A stretch of DNA of 64,000 bases from Cytobacillus firmus (lineage in GTDB: Bacteria > Bacillota > Bacilli > Bacillales > Cytobacillaceae), in contig NZ_CP098323.1 of assembly GCF_023657595.1 (NCBI RefSeq), forward strand, positions 1,946,001 through 2,010,000, written 5' to 3'. Shown in pieces: positions 32,536-42,818 of the stretch (its first letter is position 1; each line of letters opens with the position of its first letter). The notes below the pieces were generated by a model. It worked only from the letters and a program-made list of their open reading frames with translations. It did no database searches and had not been told where the DNA came from. A program made the position numbers and the translations under genes.

Positions 32536-32568
32536 AAAAGCCTTCTCTATCGAGAGGGCTTTTTTTTG
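32536..32568. terminator. Bidirectional terminator after the VOC gene
   Basis: AAAAAAGCCTTCTCT and AGAGGGCTTTTTTTT form a stem with a TCG loop region and runs on both sides. Confidence 0.85.
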
Positions 32569-32596
32569 AGGATTCATTCAAAGGAATGAATCCTCT
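32569..32596. terminator. Second hairpin between the VOC gene and sstT
   Basis: GAGGATTCATTC and GAATGAATCCTC form a perfect 12-bp stem with a 4-nt loop immediately after the previous hairpin and just past the sstT stop. The tandem hairpins insulate the convergent genes. Confidence 0.6.
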
Positions 32597-32605
32597 ATTT
32601 TGTTA

Positions 32606-33838
32606 TCAGGCACTGATTTTCACAATCTTGCCTTCCTTGCGTTTTTTTGCATATTCTGCAGTTGCTGTAAATAAAACATCTGATGAAGAGTTAAGAGCCG
32701 TTTCACATGAATCCTGAAGAACTCCAATGATGAATCCTACTCCTACCACCTGCATCGCGATGTCATCCGGAATTCCGAATAAGCTGGCTGCTAAAGGAAT
32801 GAGAAGAAGGGATCCGCCTGCAACACCTGAAGCACCTGCGGCAGAGACTGCTGCTAACACGCTAAGGATTAGAGCTGTTCCAAAATCCACTTGAATACCT
32901 AATGTGTGAACCGCTGAAAGAGTCAAAACAGAAATTGTAACAGCTGCACCAGCCATATTAATCGTTGCGCCTAATGGGATGGAAACGGAATACGTATCTT
33001 CATCCAGTCCGAGCTTTTCGCATAAGCTCATATTTACAGGAATGTTTGCCGCTGAACTGCGTGTGAAGAACGCTGTAATTCCGCTTTCTCGTAAGCATCT
33101 AAGTACAAGCGGATATGGATTTCTGCGAATATTTAAAAATACGATAAGCGGATTCACAACCAGAGCGATAAAGAACATGCAGCCCAGAAGGATGAACAGT
33201 AACTTGCCGTAATCCATCAATGCTGAAAGACCATTGCTGACAATCGCATCAAACACAAGGCCCATAATTCCGATTGGGGCGAAGCTAATCACCCATTTTA
33301 CTAGTGTCGAGATGGCATCCGAGAAGTTTGCGAGCATGTTTTTTGTTGTATCAGCTGCTCTTCTTAAGGCAATGCCAAGCAGGATTGCCCAAGTCAAAAT
33401 GCCGATATAATTGCCGTTGATCAGTGCATTGACCGGGTTGTCCACGACGTTAGTCAGCAGGGTTGTAAGAACTTCTGCTATCCCTCCAGGAGGTGTTACA
33501 TCCTCTGCTCCCGGTGCAAGTGAAAGGGTAACAGGAAAAATAAAGCTTGCTACTACTGCGACAAGTCCTGCTAAAAAGGTGCTTACACCATAAAGAGCTA
33601 TAATGGACTTCATATTTGTCTGCTGTCCGCTTCTATGTTTGGAAATGGCATGCATGACCAGGAAAAAAACCAGTACCGGTGCTACTGCTTTTAATGCACC
33701 TACAAATAAAGTACCGAAGATAGAGACCCATCCCGCTGCTTTCGGAATAGTCAAAGCGAGGACAATACCTGCGATGATGCCCAGCAGAATTCTTTTTACC
33801 AGACTTATTTGGTTCCACTTGCTGATTGCGTTTTTCAT
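32606..33838 (-). CDS. sstT: Serine/threonine:Na+ symporter SstT
   Basis: This dicarboxylate/amino acid:cation symporter of about 410 residues has eight spans and re-entrant loops. The family's serine-rich motif is seen in [13 protein letters not shown], the substrate region in [13 protein letters not shown], and [16 protein letters not shown] follows. These are typical of SstT, which imports serine and threonine with sodium. The length fits the family. The start at 33838 (MKNAISKW) has GGAGGGAATC upstream; 17 further codons upstream lack a ribosome site. An inverted repeat 46 bp upstream of the start (33884-33907) may be an operator. Confidence 0.92.
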   Translation of the reverse strand: MKNAISKWNQISLVKRILLGIIAGIVLALTIPKAAGWVSIFGTLFVGALKAVAPVLVFFLVMHAISKHRSGQQTNMKSIIALYGVSTFLAGLVAVVASFIFPVTLSLAPGAEDVTPPGGIAEVLTTLLTNVVDNPVNALINGNYIGILTWAILLGIALRRAADTTKNMLANFSDAISTLVKWVISFAPIGIMGLVFDAIVSNGLSALMDYGKLLFILLGCMFFIALVVNPLIVFLNIRRNPYPLVLRCLRESGITAFFTRSSAANIPVNMSLCEKLGLDEDTYSVSIPLGATINMAGAAVTISVLTLSAVHTLGIQVDFGTALILSVLAAVSAAGASGVAGGSLLLIPLAASLFGIPDDIAMQVVGVGFIIGVLQDSCETALNSSSDVLFTATAEYAKKRKEGKIVKISA

Positions 33839-33883
33839 TCGATTCCCTCCGAAATGATTATTATATAAAAGAGAATAATGGCT

Positions 33884-33907
33884 TATCACTGTTATTCGAC
33901 AGTGATA
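33884..33907. promoter_or_regulatory. Inverted repeat upstream of sstT
   Basis: TATCACTG-N8-CAGTGATA is a perfect 8-bp inverted repeat in the sstT upstream region. It may be an operator or a leader hairpin; the regulator is not known. Confidence 0.4.
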
Positions 33908-34064
33908 TTTGTTAGTTTAACACAAATATTATAAATTGTGTGATAAATTATTATATTGAAATATCTGTTAAACGGCTTTTTTTGAGATATCCTGCTGATG
34001 CTATTGGTTTCATAAGATTATCTTTGTGGAATGATAATAAAAATTTCAATACTTTTTTTGCTTG

Positions 34065-34096
34065 TGGAATAAGTGCCTATCAATAGCCGCAATCTA
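34065..34096 (+). promoter_or_regulatory. Possible forespore (sigma-G-like) promoter of glcU-gdh
   Basis: TGGAATA (34065-34071) and CAATCTA (34090-34096), 18 bp apart, loosely resemble sigma-G elements (TGAATA and CATACTA). The glcU-gdh operon of Bacillus is known to be forespore-expressed, which is the main support. Confidence 0.3.
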
Positions 34097-34132
34097 AAAA
34101 TGTACATAAAATCGAAGGATGAGGTACACATC

Positions 34133-34987
34133 ATGACAGGAATTCTATTAGCCCTCATTGCAGCGGTTTCATGGGGCAGTATTGTATTTGTCAGCAATAA
34201 GCTTGGCGGGGACGAAGACAGCCAGACGCTTGGCACGACAATAGGAGCTCTATTATTTGCCATTGCGGTCTATCTTTTCAAGAGACCGGATCTGTCCAAT
34301 ATCGTTTGGGCAGTCGGCTTTATTTCTGGTTTGTTCTGGTCGATTGGGCAGAAAAATCAGTTTGGGGCAGTCCGCTATTTGGGGGTTGCCAAGACAGCTC
34401 CGATGTCCACAGGTCTGCAGCTTATTGGAACAACTTTTTTTGGAGTATTCATTTTTAAAGAATGGGAAACACGGATGGGCATTATCATCGGAGTCACCTC
34501 ACTGGTCTGCATTATTGCCGGTGCTGTTCTGACTTCCTTGAAACAGGGGGATGACAAGGAACAGGGAAAAAGTCTCAAAAAAGGCCTGCTTGTACTCCTA
34601 TTATCGACAGCAGGCTTTGTCGGGTATGTCGTACTAATCCGCTGGTTTGAAATTGACGGCTGGTCTGCCATCCTGCCGCAGGCAATTGGAATGGTAACAG
34701 GAGCATTCCTCATAACCCTCCGCCGCAGGCCATACAACAAATATGCAGTCCGTAATATCATTACGGGGCTGATTTGGAGCACCGGGAATCTGGGATTGCT
34801 GCTTTCCCTTCCGAAGATCGGCGTGGCAACCAGCTTTTCACTTTCTCAGACTGGAATTGTAATATCGACCATTGGCGGGCTTTTCTTTTTAAATGAGCGG
34901 AAAAGCAAAAAACAGGTGTTTATGGTTCTCCTTGGCTGTTTGTTTATTATTGCAGGGGGAGTATTGCTCGGCTTTACGAAAAAATAA
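34133..34987 (+). CDS. glcU: Glucose uptake protein GlcU (GRP family)
   Basis: This 284-residue membrane protein of the glucose/ribose porter family has ten predicted spans and begins MTGILLALIAAVSWGSIVFVSNK. Typical segments are FWSIGQKNQFGAVRYLGVA, PMSTGLQLIGTTFFGV and the final helix GCLFIIAGGVLLGF. GlcU takes up glucose and in Bacillus is made in the developing spore together with glucose dehydrogenase. The start follows GGATGAGG; an upstream ATG at 34073 lacks a ribosome site and would cross the likely promoter. Gdh begins 12 bp downstream, so the two form an operon. Confidence 0.92.
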   Translation: MTGILLALIAAVSWGSIVFVSNKLGGDEDSQTLGTTIGALLFAIAVYLFKRPDLSNIVWAVGFISGLFWSIGQKNQFGAVRYLGVAKTAPMSTGLQLIGTTFFGVFIFKEWETRMGIIIGVTSLVCIIAGAVLTSLKQGDDKEQGKSLKKGLLVLLLSTAGFVGYVVLIRWFEIDGWSAILPQAIGMVTGAFLITLRRRPYNKYAVRNIITGLIWSTGNLGLLLSLPKIGVATSFSLSQTGIVISTIGGLFFLNERKSKKQVFMVLLGCLFIIAGGVLLGFTKK

Positions 34988-35785
<798 letters not shown>

Positions 35786-35789
35786 ATGG

Positions 35790-35822
35790 AAAGCTCTTCT
35801 CATTTGAGAGGGGCTTTTTTTA
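35790..35822 (+). terminator. Terminator of glcU-gdh
   Basis: AAGCTCTTCTC pairs with GAGAGGGGCTT (including G-U pairs) and is followed by a run of Ts. The next 250 bases up to 36080 show no supportable feature. Confidence 0.8.
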
Positions 35823-36079
35823 GGCAGGTAACGGAACTTTTAGTGCCCAGCGGTAAAAAGATAGACATAAAAAATCCGGCCGCTTAAAAAGGGCCGGACC
35901 TGAAGGGGTAAAGAAAAAGGGCTTTATGATGTTTCGGTACATTTACATTGTAATGAGTAAATGTTAACAAACTGTGACCGGGATGCGGACAAATTATTAA
36001 ATATACCTTTTGGGTTAAAGATTGTTAAGGACACGGAAATGATACATACAGCGAGAACCTATAATTAGCAGTGGCAGCT

Positions 36080-36109
36080 AAAAAGGCAGGAACGCTATTC
36101 CCTGCCTTA
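36080..36109 (-). terminator. Terminator of the small protein gene
   Basis: On the - strand AAGGCAGG pairs with CCTGCCTT and is followed by TTT, 7 bp after the stop codon of the 41-residue gene. Confidence 0.75.
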
Positions 36110-36116
36110 CAGTCAT

Positions 36117-36242
36117 TTATTTCCTTTTTTGAGCCTTCATTTTGTTCGCTTCCAGTTCAGCAGCATACTCTTCGTATGTTTTACCCTGCTTTTGGCTCTC
36201 AGATTGAATTTTTTTGAACTTGTTATCATTAAGATTCGGCAT
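36117..36242 (-). CDS. Small charged protein, 41 aa
   Basis: A short gene with ATG at 36240-36242 and a very strong GGGGAGGTGG ribosome site 6 nt upstream. The product begins MPNLNDNKFKKIQSES and ends KMKAQKRK. It is hydrophilic and mostly helical, with a central G-K-T-Y-E-E-Y-A-A-E-L-E segment. The ribosome site, length, codon use and a dedicated terminator make it a real gene. I do not recognise the family; small proteins like this in spore formers are often sporulation or stress products. It is divergent from the sigma-B driven catalase gene. Confidence 0.7.
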   Translation of the reverse strand: MPNLNDNKFKKIQSESQKQGKTYEEYAAELEANKMKAQKRK

Positions 36243-36328
36243 GTCTCCACCTCCCCTGGACAAGAATATTTTTTACAAAGACATGAACATTATTCCGACG
36301 AAATTAATTAAGTACATTACTCAATAAG

Positions 36329-36353
36329 GTTTCATTTCCATTTACATGGGTAT
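36329..36353 (+). promoter_or_regulatory. Sigma-B promoter of the catalase gene
   Basis: GTTTCA (36329-36334) and GGGTAT (36348-36353), 13 bp apart, match the sigma-B consensus GTTTAA-N12-15-GGGWAW. A leader of about 110 nt would precede the catalase. General-stress control of this catalase type is known in Bacillus. Confidence 0.7.
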
Positions 36354-36470
36354 GATAACCAGGCAATCTATTTTGGAAGTAAATACAATAATTAATATTT
36401 AAAGTAAATTCAGGTATAAATTTTTAAATCATAGGAAAAATATGGTCATTCATTTTTAGGAGGTTAGATT

Positions 36471-38120
36471 GTGGCAGATAACAAAGATATGAATACAGAA
36501 AATGAGCAGAATGTTAGCCGTGAGACACTGACAACTCGGCAGGGGCATCCTGTTACGGATAACCAAAACATTCGTACGATAGGCAATCGGGGACCTGCTA
36601 CTTTGGAAAATTATCATTTCATTGAGAAGATCTCCCATTTTGACAGGGAAGAGGTTCCAGAACGTGTGGTGCACGCAAGAGGAGCAGGCGCATTCGGTTA
36701 CTTTGAAACATACGGAAAAGTGGGCGATGAGCCGGTTGAGAAGTATACACGTGCCAAGGTCTTCTCTGGTGCAGGGAAGAGGACGCCATTAATGGTCCGC
36801 TTTTCAACTGTGGCAGGTGCGAAGGATTCACCCGAAACAGCACGTGATCCTAGAGGTTTTGCCGTAAAAATGTATACTGAGGACGGAAACTGGGATTTGG
36901 TCGGCAATAACCTTAAAATATTCTTTATCCGTGATGCGATGAAATTCCCTGACATGATTCACGCATTCAAGCCTGATCCTGTTTCAAACGTGTCAAATCC
37001 CGAGCGGATGTTTGACTTTGTTTCCAGGACACCAGAGGCCACACATATGATTACATTCCTGTTTTCACCTTGGGGAATACCCGCTACATACCGTCACATG
37101 CAGGGATCCGGTGTCAATACCTATAAATGGGTGAATGAAAAAGGGGAAGCTGTACTGGTGAAATATCATTGGGAACCAAAACAGGGTATTCGCAACCTGA
37201 CACAGGAAGAGGCAAGCGAGATTCAGGCTAAAAATGTCGGACATGCTACACAAGATTTATTTGAGGCGATTAAACGGGGAGATTATCCGGAATGGGAGCT
37301 TTTTGTACAGATCATGGAGGATGATTACCATCCAGAATTGGATTTTGATCCCCTTGATGATACCAAGCTTTGGCCGGAGGATCAGTTTCCTTGGCTTCCT
37401 GTTGGCCGCATGGTGCTTGATCGCAATCCAGTGGATTACCATGCAGAAATTGAACAGGCGGCTTTTGGAACGGGAGTACTTGTTGATGGAATGGATTTTT
37501 CCGATGATAAGATGCTTCAAGGCCGGACTTTCTCATATTCCGATACACAGCGTTATCGAGTAGGAGCGAACTATCTGAAATTGCCGGTTAACGCTCCGAA
37601 AGCGCCTGTACGTACGAATCAGCAGCGCGGCCAAATGGATATTCGGGACCCGAAAGAGGCAGGAGATAATCCGCATATTAACTACGAGCCTTCAATGAAG
37701 GGTGGCTTTAAGGAAGCACCTGAAGAAGCGCGCATCCCGCATCGGCCAACTTATAATGCGGCTGCCATGAGCGCACCGATCGACCGGCCAAATAATTACG
37801 GCCAGGCCGGCCATACTTACAGGAGCTTTGATGATTGGGAGCGAGATGAACTGATCAAAAACCTGTCTGAAGCTTTAGCGGTATGCGACAAACGGATTCA
37901 GGATGCTATGTTTGAGCATTTCACACAAGCTGATGAAGACTATGGCCGCCGTGTCAAGGAAGAAACCGGGAAAGTCATGAAAGAGATCCAGGCGATGAGC
38001 GGGGAAGAACAAATTCCAGGCCGTGACGCTGGAAGATCTAAATATGGCCAGGGTTCAATCGCTGAAAACCAGGCATCAAAAGAAGCGGTTGAGAAAAGCC
38101 ATGAAACGGATCCCTATTAA
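36471..38120 (+). CDS. katX: Catalase, KatX-like
   Basis: This 549-residue monofunctional haem catalase has the catalytic H68 in [12 protein letters not shown], the conserved asparagine in [14 protein letters not shown], and the proximal haem tyrosine Y356 in [11 protein letters not shown]. It has a C-terminal extension of about 60 charged residues beyond the usual small-subunit catalase. The length of about 547 residues and the N- and C-terminal tails resemble Bacillus KatX, a forespore/sigma-B catalase that protects spores from peroxide on germination. It begins at GTG with AGGAGGTTAGA upstream. A sigma-B promoter fits this assignment. Distinction from KatA-type catalases rests on length and promoter. 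Confidence 0.85.
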   Translation: MADNKDMNTENEQNVSRETLTTRQGHPVTDNQNIRTIGNRGPATLENYHFIEKISHFDREEVPERVVHARGAGAFGYFETYGKVGDEPVEKYTRAKVFSGAGKRTPLMVRFSTVAGAKDSPETARDPRGFAVKMYTEDGNWDLVGNNLKIFFIRDAMKFPDMIHAFKPDPVSNVSNPERMFDFVSRTPEATHMITFLFSPWGIPATYRHMQGSGVNTYKWVNEKGEAVLVKYHWEPKQGIRNLTQEEASEIQAKNVGHATQDLFEAIKRGDYPEWELFVQIMEDDYHPELDFDPLDDTKLWPEDQFPWLPVGRMVLDRNPVDYHAEIEQAAFGTGVLVDGMDFSDDKMLQGRTFSYSDTQRYRVGANYLKLPVNAPKAPVRTNQQRGQMDIRDPKEAGDNPHINYEPSMKGGFKEAPEEARIPHRPTYNAAAMSAPIDRPNNYGQAGHTYRSFDDWERDELIKNLSEALAVCDKRIQDAMFEHFTQADEDYGRRVKEETGKVMKEIQAMSGEEQIPGRDAGRSKYGQGSIAENQASKEAVEKSHETDPY

Positions 38121-38130
38121 TAGCAAACAT

Positions 38131-38182
38131 GGACTGTCCAAAAGTCAGCAATACTGACTGCAGGGCAGTTCTTTTTTTTTAT
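38131..38182 (+). terminator. Terminator of the catalase gene
   Basis: GACTGTCC/GGGCAGTTC with an inner AGTCAG/CTGACT stem, followed by nine Ts. Confidence 0.85.
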
Positions 38183-38264
38183 TTTGCTTCTTTTTTTATG
38201 GCAGATAGGACTTCTTCCCGGTTTTATAGGATAATCTTCTAAACTATATAACCAGAGGTGCCGA

Positions 38265-38969
38265 ATGAAACCAATTATTGGAGTTACATCAAATTTAGAT
38301 GATCATACCCTTTCCGTTTCAATGGATAATATCCATTCATTATTAAACGCAGGGGCCGTTCCAGTTGTTGTGCCTAATTTGCTGGATGATGAGAAAGTCG
38401 AAAAATTGGCTGAAACGCTTGACGGGCTGCTGCTTACTGGCGGGGGGGACATCGACCCAACACTATTTGGTGAAGAACCCCATCAAAAGCTGGGCAGTAT
38501 TTGTCCGGAAAGAGATGTATTCGAAATCAGCATGATTCAAAAAGTGCTTGCTCGAAATAAACCAATCTTAGCCATATGCAGGGGCTGCCAAGTCCTCAGT
38601 ATTGCTCTTGGGGGTGATATGTATCAGGACATCTTTTCCCAAATTGGCGTACCTTTGCTGCAGCATGGCCAAAAAGCCCCCCGCTGGCATGCGACTCACT
38701 TTGTGAATGTAAAAAGAGATTCTCTCCTCCACAAAGTTACTGGAATGCAAAGCTTTAAAGTAAACAGCTATCATCATCAGGCTGTCCGCAAAATGCCTGA
38801 AAACTTTGAGGTATGTGCAGAGGCGAGTGATGGGGTTATTGAGGCTTTTGAGAGTACAAAGCATCGCTTTGCATTAGGAGTACAGTGGCACCCTGAATGC
38901 ATGACACAAAAGAATGATGACCCTTCAAATGCTATATTTGATGCATTTGTTAAGGCTTGCTCACAATAG
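38265..38969 (+). CDS. Class I glutamine amidotransferase-like hydrolase (peptidase C26 / PuuD type)
   Basis: This 234-residue protein of the gamma-glutamyl-gamma-aminobutyrate hydrolase family carries GVTSN at the start and LLLTGGGDIDP for the oxyanion region. The nucleophile is C105 in AICRGCQVL, with the triad partners H209 and E211 in VQWHPE. Such enzymes cleave gamma-glutamyl bonds (for example gamma-glutamyl-GABA in putrescine breakdown, or related gamma-glutamyl amides). No polyamine genes lie nearby, so the substrate is uncertain. The ATG follows AGAGGTG. It is a single gene convergent with a LysR regulator. Confidence 0.88.
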   Translation: MKPIIGVTSNLDDHTLSVSMDNIHSLLNAGAVPVVVPNLLDDEKVEKLAETLDGLLLTGGGDIDPTLFGEEPHQKLGSICPERDVFEISMIQKVLARNKPILAICRGCQVLSIALGGDMYQDIFSQIGVPLLQHGQKAPRWHATHFVNVKRDSLLHKVTGMQSFKVNSYHHQAVRKMPENFEVCAEASDGVIEAFESTKHRFALGVQWHPECMTQKNDDPSNAIFDAFVKACSQ

Positions 38970-38981
38970 CTCCAGAAGTAA

Positions 38982-39017
38982 AAAGCCGTCGCAATTCTCA
39001 AATTTGCGACGGCCGTT
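38982..39017. terminator. Bidirectional terminator
   Basis: GCCGTCGCAA and TTGCGACGGC form a perfect 10-bp stem, with A-rich and T-rich flanks, between the C26 hydrolase and the convergent LysR gene. Confidence 0.8.
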
Positions 39018-39911
39018 TCACTGCCCTTCCTCCAGATAAATCTCCGCACCGGCGATAAACTCCCGGACCGCAAAGGATAAGTACTTATCCTTTTTCCAAA
39101 TCATCCCTAGCTCTAAATTTACAGCAGATTCAGAGATGGGCAGAACCACTAGGTCATTGAAGTTTATATTTTGACAGATTTTGCTTGGCAGCATGGTAAT
39201 TCCCAGTTTTCCTTCAACCATTCCCAGCAGGAAGTCCTTTTGCGAGCTTTCACAGACAATATTAGGCTGAAAGCCGCTGTTTAAACATTCCTCAATAATC
39301 AGATCATAGAGGGTGAAATCTTTCCGATAGAGGATGAAAGGCTCTTTGGCTAATTCTGAAAAATGCACTTCTTTTTTTGAAGCAAGCCTATGTTCCCGGT
39401 GGATAATGAGCATTAAGGGATCCCTTAGGACATTGATTATTTCAAAACCGCTTCCATGGGATGGGACCGTGCATATCAGGCCAATATCCAATGTGCCATC
39501 TTCCACCCCTTTTTTTATTTTCTTCGTGCCGACTTCTGTTAATTTAATTTCGATCAATGGGAACTTTTCTTTATATTGGCTTATAAGCTTCGAAAAGAAG
39601 GCTGCGCCGACTATGGGAGGTATGCCAATTTTGATTTCACCGCCCTTCAGCTCCATTAAATCTGTTAACTCCAATGTCAGGTTCTGAAATGCGTCCAGCA
39701 CTTTTTTCGCATTGATTAACACGGCTTTTCCTGCATCCGTTAATTCAAGCTGCTTCGATGACCTGTAAAATAGCGGCACTCCCAGTTCGCCTTCGAGATT
39801 TTTAATGGCTTTGCTGATGGAAGGCTGGGTGACATGCAGGGTCTGGGATGCTTTTGTAAAGCTTAAGTGCTGGGCTACCTCAGCAAAATATTCTAAATGC
39901 CTGATATCCAA
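39018..39911 (-). CDS. LysR-family transcriptional regulator
   Basis: This 297-residue LysR protein has an N-terminal winged helix (MDIRHLEYFAEVAQHLSFTKAS, QPSISKAIKNLEGELGVPLFYR) and a periplasmic-binding-protein-like effector domain from about residue 90 (GEIKIGIPPIVG). The sequence resembles the CidR/YwbI branch of Bacillus LysR regulators. It starts at TTG (39909-39911) with AGAGGAG 8 nt upstream. It is divergent from the malic enzyme gene with a 138-bp gap, the classic LysR arrangement, so control of malate metabolism by an organic-acid ligand is a reasonable inference. Confidence 0.88.
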   Translation of the reverse strand: MDIRHLEYFAEVAQHLSFTKASQTLHVTQPSISKAIKNLEGELGVPLFYRSSKQLELTDAGKAVLINAKKVLDAFQNLTLELTDLMELKGGEIKIGIPPIVGAAFFSKLISQYKEKFPLIEIKLTEVGTKKIKKGVEDGTLDIGLICTVPSHGSGFEIINVLRDPLMLIIHREHRLASKKEVHFSELAKEPFILYRKDFTLYDLIIEECLNSGFQPNIVCESSQKDFLLGMVEGKLGITMLPSKICQNINFNDLVVLPISESAVNLELGMIWKKDKYLSFAVREFIAGAEIYLEEGQ

Positions 39912-40049
39912 TTACTGCACTCCTCTCGTATAACCAAAAGGCATAAGGATTATAGATTATATGTATTTCATTTATGGATGACGTTCATTATATAATAATC
40001 TACAACAAATACTGAAAATTAACAATATTCAATAAGGGAGATGGATAGA

Positions 40050-41255
40050 ATGGATTTGCAGAAGGAATCTTTACTGCTTCATGAGAAGTTTCAAGGGAAG
40101 TTAACGGTCGATGTAAAAATGCCGCTGAACAGCATGAAGGATTTAAGCTTAGCCTATTCCCCAGGAGTGGCAGAGCCTTGCCGAAGAATCCATGACCAGC
40201 CTGAGAAGGTCTATGATTATACAATAAAAGGAAACTTAATCGCTGTGATTTCTGACGGCACATCTGTTCTGGGACTTGGGGATATAGGCCCTGAAGCCTC
40301 CATGCCTGTTATGGAAGGTAAGGCTGCATTATTTAAAGCTTTTGCAGGGATTGATGCCGTTCCAATTTGCCTTGATACGAAGGATCCCGAAGAAATCATT
40401 AAAACAGTCAGGCTGCTGCAGCCTTCCTTTGGAGGCATTAACCTGGAGGACATCGCGGCACCCAATTGCTTTTATATTGAAGAACGGCTGAAGCAGGAAA
40501 TGAATATCCCCGTTTTTCATGATGACCAGCATGGAACAGCGATCGTAACAGCAGCAGGGTTAATCAATGCGCTGAAGCTTGCCGGCAAAAAAATGGATGA
40601 AGTAAAAATCGTAATCAATGGAGCGGGTGCTGCAGGAATTGCGATTATCAAGCTGCTCCTTAATATGGGAGCAAAAGAAATCATCATGTGTGATACAAAG
40701 GGAGCGATTTATGAAGGAAGGCAGGAGCGAATGAATCCTGTCAAAGAGTCTGTCGCGAAAATCACCAATCCAGGAAAACGTAAAGGAGCGCTTGAGGATG
40801 TTATCATTGGCGCCGATGTGTTCATCGGGGTTTCCTCTGCCGGTGCCTTAACAAAGGAAATGGTCGAGACGATGAGTCCGAATTCCATTATTTTTGCCAT
40901 GGCTAATCCAATTCCTGAGATCATGCCGGATGAGGCGAAAGCGGCAGGCGCTAAAGTCGTTGGAACAGGAAGATCCGATTTGCCGAATCAGGTGAATAAT
41001 GTCCTCGCATTCCCTGGAATTTTCCGAGGGGCCCTGGACGTCAGAGCTACTGAAATTAATGAAGAAATGAAAATGGCAGCTGTCGATGCGATTGCCGGAT
41101 TAATCGATGCTACAGACCTGACACCTGATTATGTTATTCCAGGGCCGCTTGACAGCCGGATTGTTCCTGCAGTAAGGGATGCAGTAATAAAAGCAGCACA
41201 GGAAACAGGTGCAGCCCGAATCGAAATTATACAGAACCAAATAATAAGCCAATAG
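40050..41255 (+). CDS. NAD(P)-dependent malic enzyme (YtsJ/MaeB-like, short form)
   Basis: This 401-residue malic enzyme converts malate to pyruvate and CO2 with reduction of NAD(P)+. It has the family's LSLAYSPGVAEPC segment, the VLGLGDIGPEA loop and the metal- and malate-binding FHDDQHGTAIV. A Rossmann motif INGAGAAGIAI, FAMANPIPE and NQVNNVLAFPGIFRGALDVRA follow. The length matches the short Bacillus YtsJ type; the NADP versus NAD preference cannot be read safely. The second ATG (40050) has AAGGGAG 9 nt upstream, whereas the first (40041) directly abuts it. It is divergent from a LysR gene that probably regulates it. Confidence 0.92.
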   Translation: MDLQKESLLLHEKFQGKLTVDVKMPLNSMKDLSLAYSPGVAEPCRRIHDQPEKVYDYTIKGNLIAVISDGTSVLGLGDIGPEASMPVMEGKAALFKAFAGIDAVPICLDTKDPEEIIKTVRLLQPSFGGINLEDIAAPNCFYIEERLKQEMNIPVFHDDQHGTAIVTAAGLINALKLAGKKMDEVKIVINGAGAAGIAIIKLLLNMGAKEIIMCDTKGAIYEGRQERMNPVKESVAKITNPGKRKGALEDVIIGADVFIGVSSAGALTKEMVETMSPNSIIFAMANPIPEIMPDEAKAAGAKVVGTGRSDLPNQVNNVLAFPGIFRGALDVRATEINEEMKMAAVDAIAGLIDATDLTPDYVIPGPLDSRIVPAVRDAVIKAAQETGAARIEIIQNQIISQ

Positions 41256-41391
41256 AATGAAATTAATATGCGTAGGCATGTTCAAGTGAAATCCATCATA
41301 GTATCCAAAATATAAAGCTGCAGATTTTGCCAATGGGATTGAATTTATCAACTTCGTCACTTGAATTTATTTAAAGGGGAGACTGATACCG

Positions 41392-41688
41392 ATGAAAGTA
41401 TACGAAGTAATTGAGACGCAGGAAATGTTCCGTGGTGAAATCATCGAAAACTATTACGTTATTTATGAGCAAACGGAAAACAAAGTCTTTGAAAATCGAA
41501 ACAATTATATGTTTCAACAGGAAAGATTTTTAGAAGAGACCGTTAATATTTTTATAGGAAACCCGCATTCCACCTTAAAGAAAGTAAAAACCTATCCCAT
41601 TCGCCATCTTGCATTCGGGGATATCCGCGAAGCAATCAGAAAAGACTTTCCGGACCTCTTTAAGAACCTGAAAAGTTATCCCGCTTAA
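41392..41688 (+). CDS. Conserved hypothetical protein, 98 aa
   Basis: I do not recognise the family. The protein starts MKVYEVIETQEMF, alternates strands and helices, and contains Y-V-I-Y-E-Q-T-E-N-K and a basic/aromatic FGDIREAIRKDFPDLFKNL tail. There is no signal peptide or membrane span. AAGGGGAG precedes the ATG by about 9 nt. It has its own downstream terminator and stands apart from the malic enzyme by 136 bp. Confidence 0.65.
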   Translation: MKVYEVIETQEMFRGEIIENYYVIYEQTENKVFENRNNYMFQQERFLEETVNIFIGNPHSTLKKVKTYPIRHLAFGDIREAIRKDFPDLFKNLKSYPA

Positions 41689-41693
41689 ACACT

Positions 41694-41726
41694 GGCAGCC
41701 TCCAATGCAGGAGGCTGTCTTTTCTT
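41694..41726 (+). terminator. Terminator after the 98-aa protein gene
   Basis: CAGCCTCC and GGAGGCTG form an 8-bp stem with a 6-nt loop, followed by TCTTTTCTTT. Confidence 0.85.
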
Positions 41727-41864
41727 TGGATTCTTAGGATTGGAAATGTTTCCTGTCTATCTGTATGATAGTATAACAGCTAAAAAGAAAACGCGGGCAG
41801 GACCGTTTTTCAGAAATTTGTTATGGGAATAATTCAGACGTAAACATATTAGAGGGGTGGAGCA

Positions 41865-42818
41865 ATGATTCAGTTTGACCATGTGTCGAAACAGTATCGG
41901 GATGGTACCAAAGCTGTTGATTCAATCAATTTACATATAAAAGAAGGCGAGTTCTTCGTGATTATTGGTCCGAGCGGTTCCGGGAAAACCACTGTTCTGA
42001 AGATGATTAATCGGCTGATTCCTTTGACTTCAGGAACGATTTCCATAAATGGCAAACGGATCAGTGACTATGACATTCATGAGCTCCGCTGGAATATAGG
42101 CTATGTCCTTCAGCAAATTGCCCTTTTTCCACATATGACAATTGGGGAAAATATCGCGATCGTACCGGAGTTAAAGAACTGGGAGCAGGTGAAAATTAAA
42201 GAACGGATTGATGAGTTATTGGAAATGGTCGGATTGGAGCCTGACATATACCGGAGCCGAAAGCCGCATGAACTTTCAGGAGGGCAGCAGCAAAGAGTGG
42301 GCGTAACAAGAGCACTGGCAGCCAATCCACCCATCATCCTGATGGATGAGCCTTTTAGTGCACTGGATCCCATTAGCAGGGAAAAGCTTCAGGATGACCT
42401 AATCAGCCTTCAGAAAAAAATAAAGAAAACCATTGTGTTTGTTACACACGATATGAAGGAAGCCTTAAAGCTCGGCGACCGCATTTGTGTTATGAAGGAC
42501 GGGGAAGTCGTGCAAATTGGCACACCTGAAGAACTGCTTGCGCATCCGGAAAACGAATTTGTCAGGCAGTTCGTAGGGGAAGAACAGGGGCCTTATATAG
42601 AGGGGTTTAGTCTTCATGACATCCTTCTGCCGATTTCAGAAACAGAAGAGAGCATGGCAGTCCTTCCAGTCTCGGCTTCACTCAAAGAAACGCTTAGCTT
42701 ATTGGCCGCTAATAATGAACTTGCTGTGGAAGAGGACGGGGAAATCATTGGACTGGTTAACAGGCAGGCTGTTATTCGTAAATTGGCAGGCAGCATGCAA
42801 AGAGAGGTGAAGTCATGA
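41865..42818 (+). CDS. Quaternary amine (glycine betaine/choline/carnitine-type) ABC transporter ATPase
   Basis: This 317-residue OpuCA/OpuBA-like ATPase has Walker A GPSGSGKTT, a Q-loop in LQQIALFPHMTI, signature LSGGQQQRVG and Walker B ILMDEPFSALD. A C-terminal extension (about 245-310) resembles a single, possibly incomplete CBS domain (SLKETLSLL, IIGLVNRQAVI). CBS domains in this family sense ionic strength. The gene overlaps the following permease-binding protein fusion by 4 bp (ATGA). The pair forms a complete importer for compatible solutes or their precursors; the substrate cannot be fixed from sequence alone. Confidence 0.9.
   Translation: MIQFDHVSKQYRDGTKAVDSINLHIKEGEFFVIIGPSGSGKTTVLKMINRLIPLTSGTISINGKRISDYDIHELRWNIGYVLQQIALFPHMTIGENIAIVPELKNWEQVKIKERIDELLEMVGLEPDIYRSRKPHELSGGQQQRVGVTRALAANPPIILMDEPFSALDPISREKLQDDLISLQKKIKKTIVFVTHDMKEALKLGDRICVMKDGEVVQIGTPEELLAHPENEFVRQFVGEEQGPYIEGFSLHDILLPISETEESMAVLPVSASLKETLSLLAANNELAVEEDGEIIGLVNRQAVIRKLAGSMQREVKS

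Noticed and set aside
36129..36311. 60-codon + strand frame in the gdh-catalase gap
   Set aside because: It is the antisense shadow of the 41-residue - strand gene, which has a far better ribosome site.
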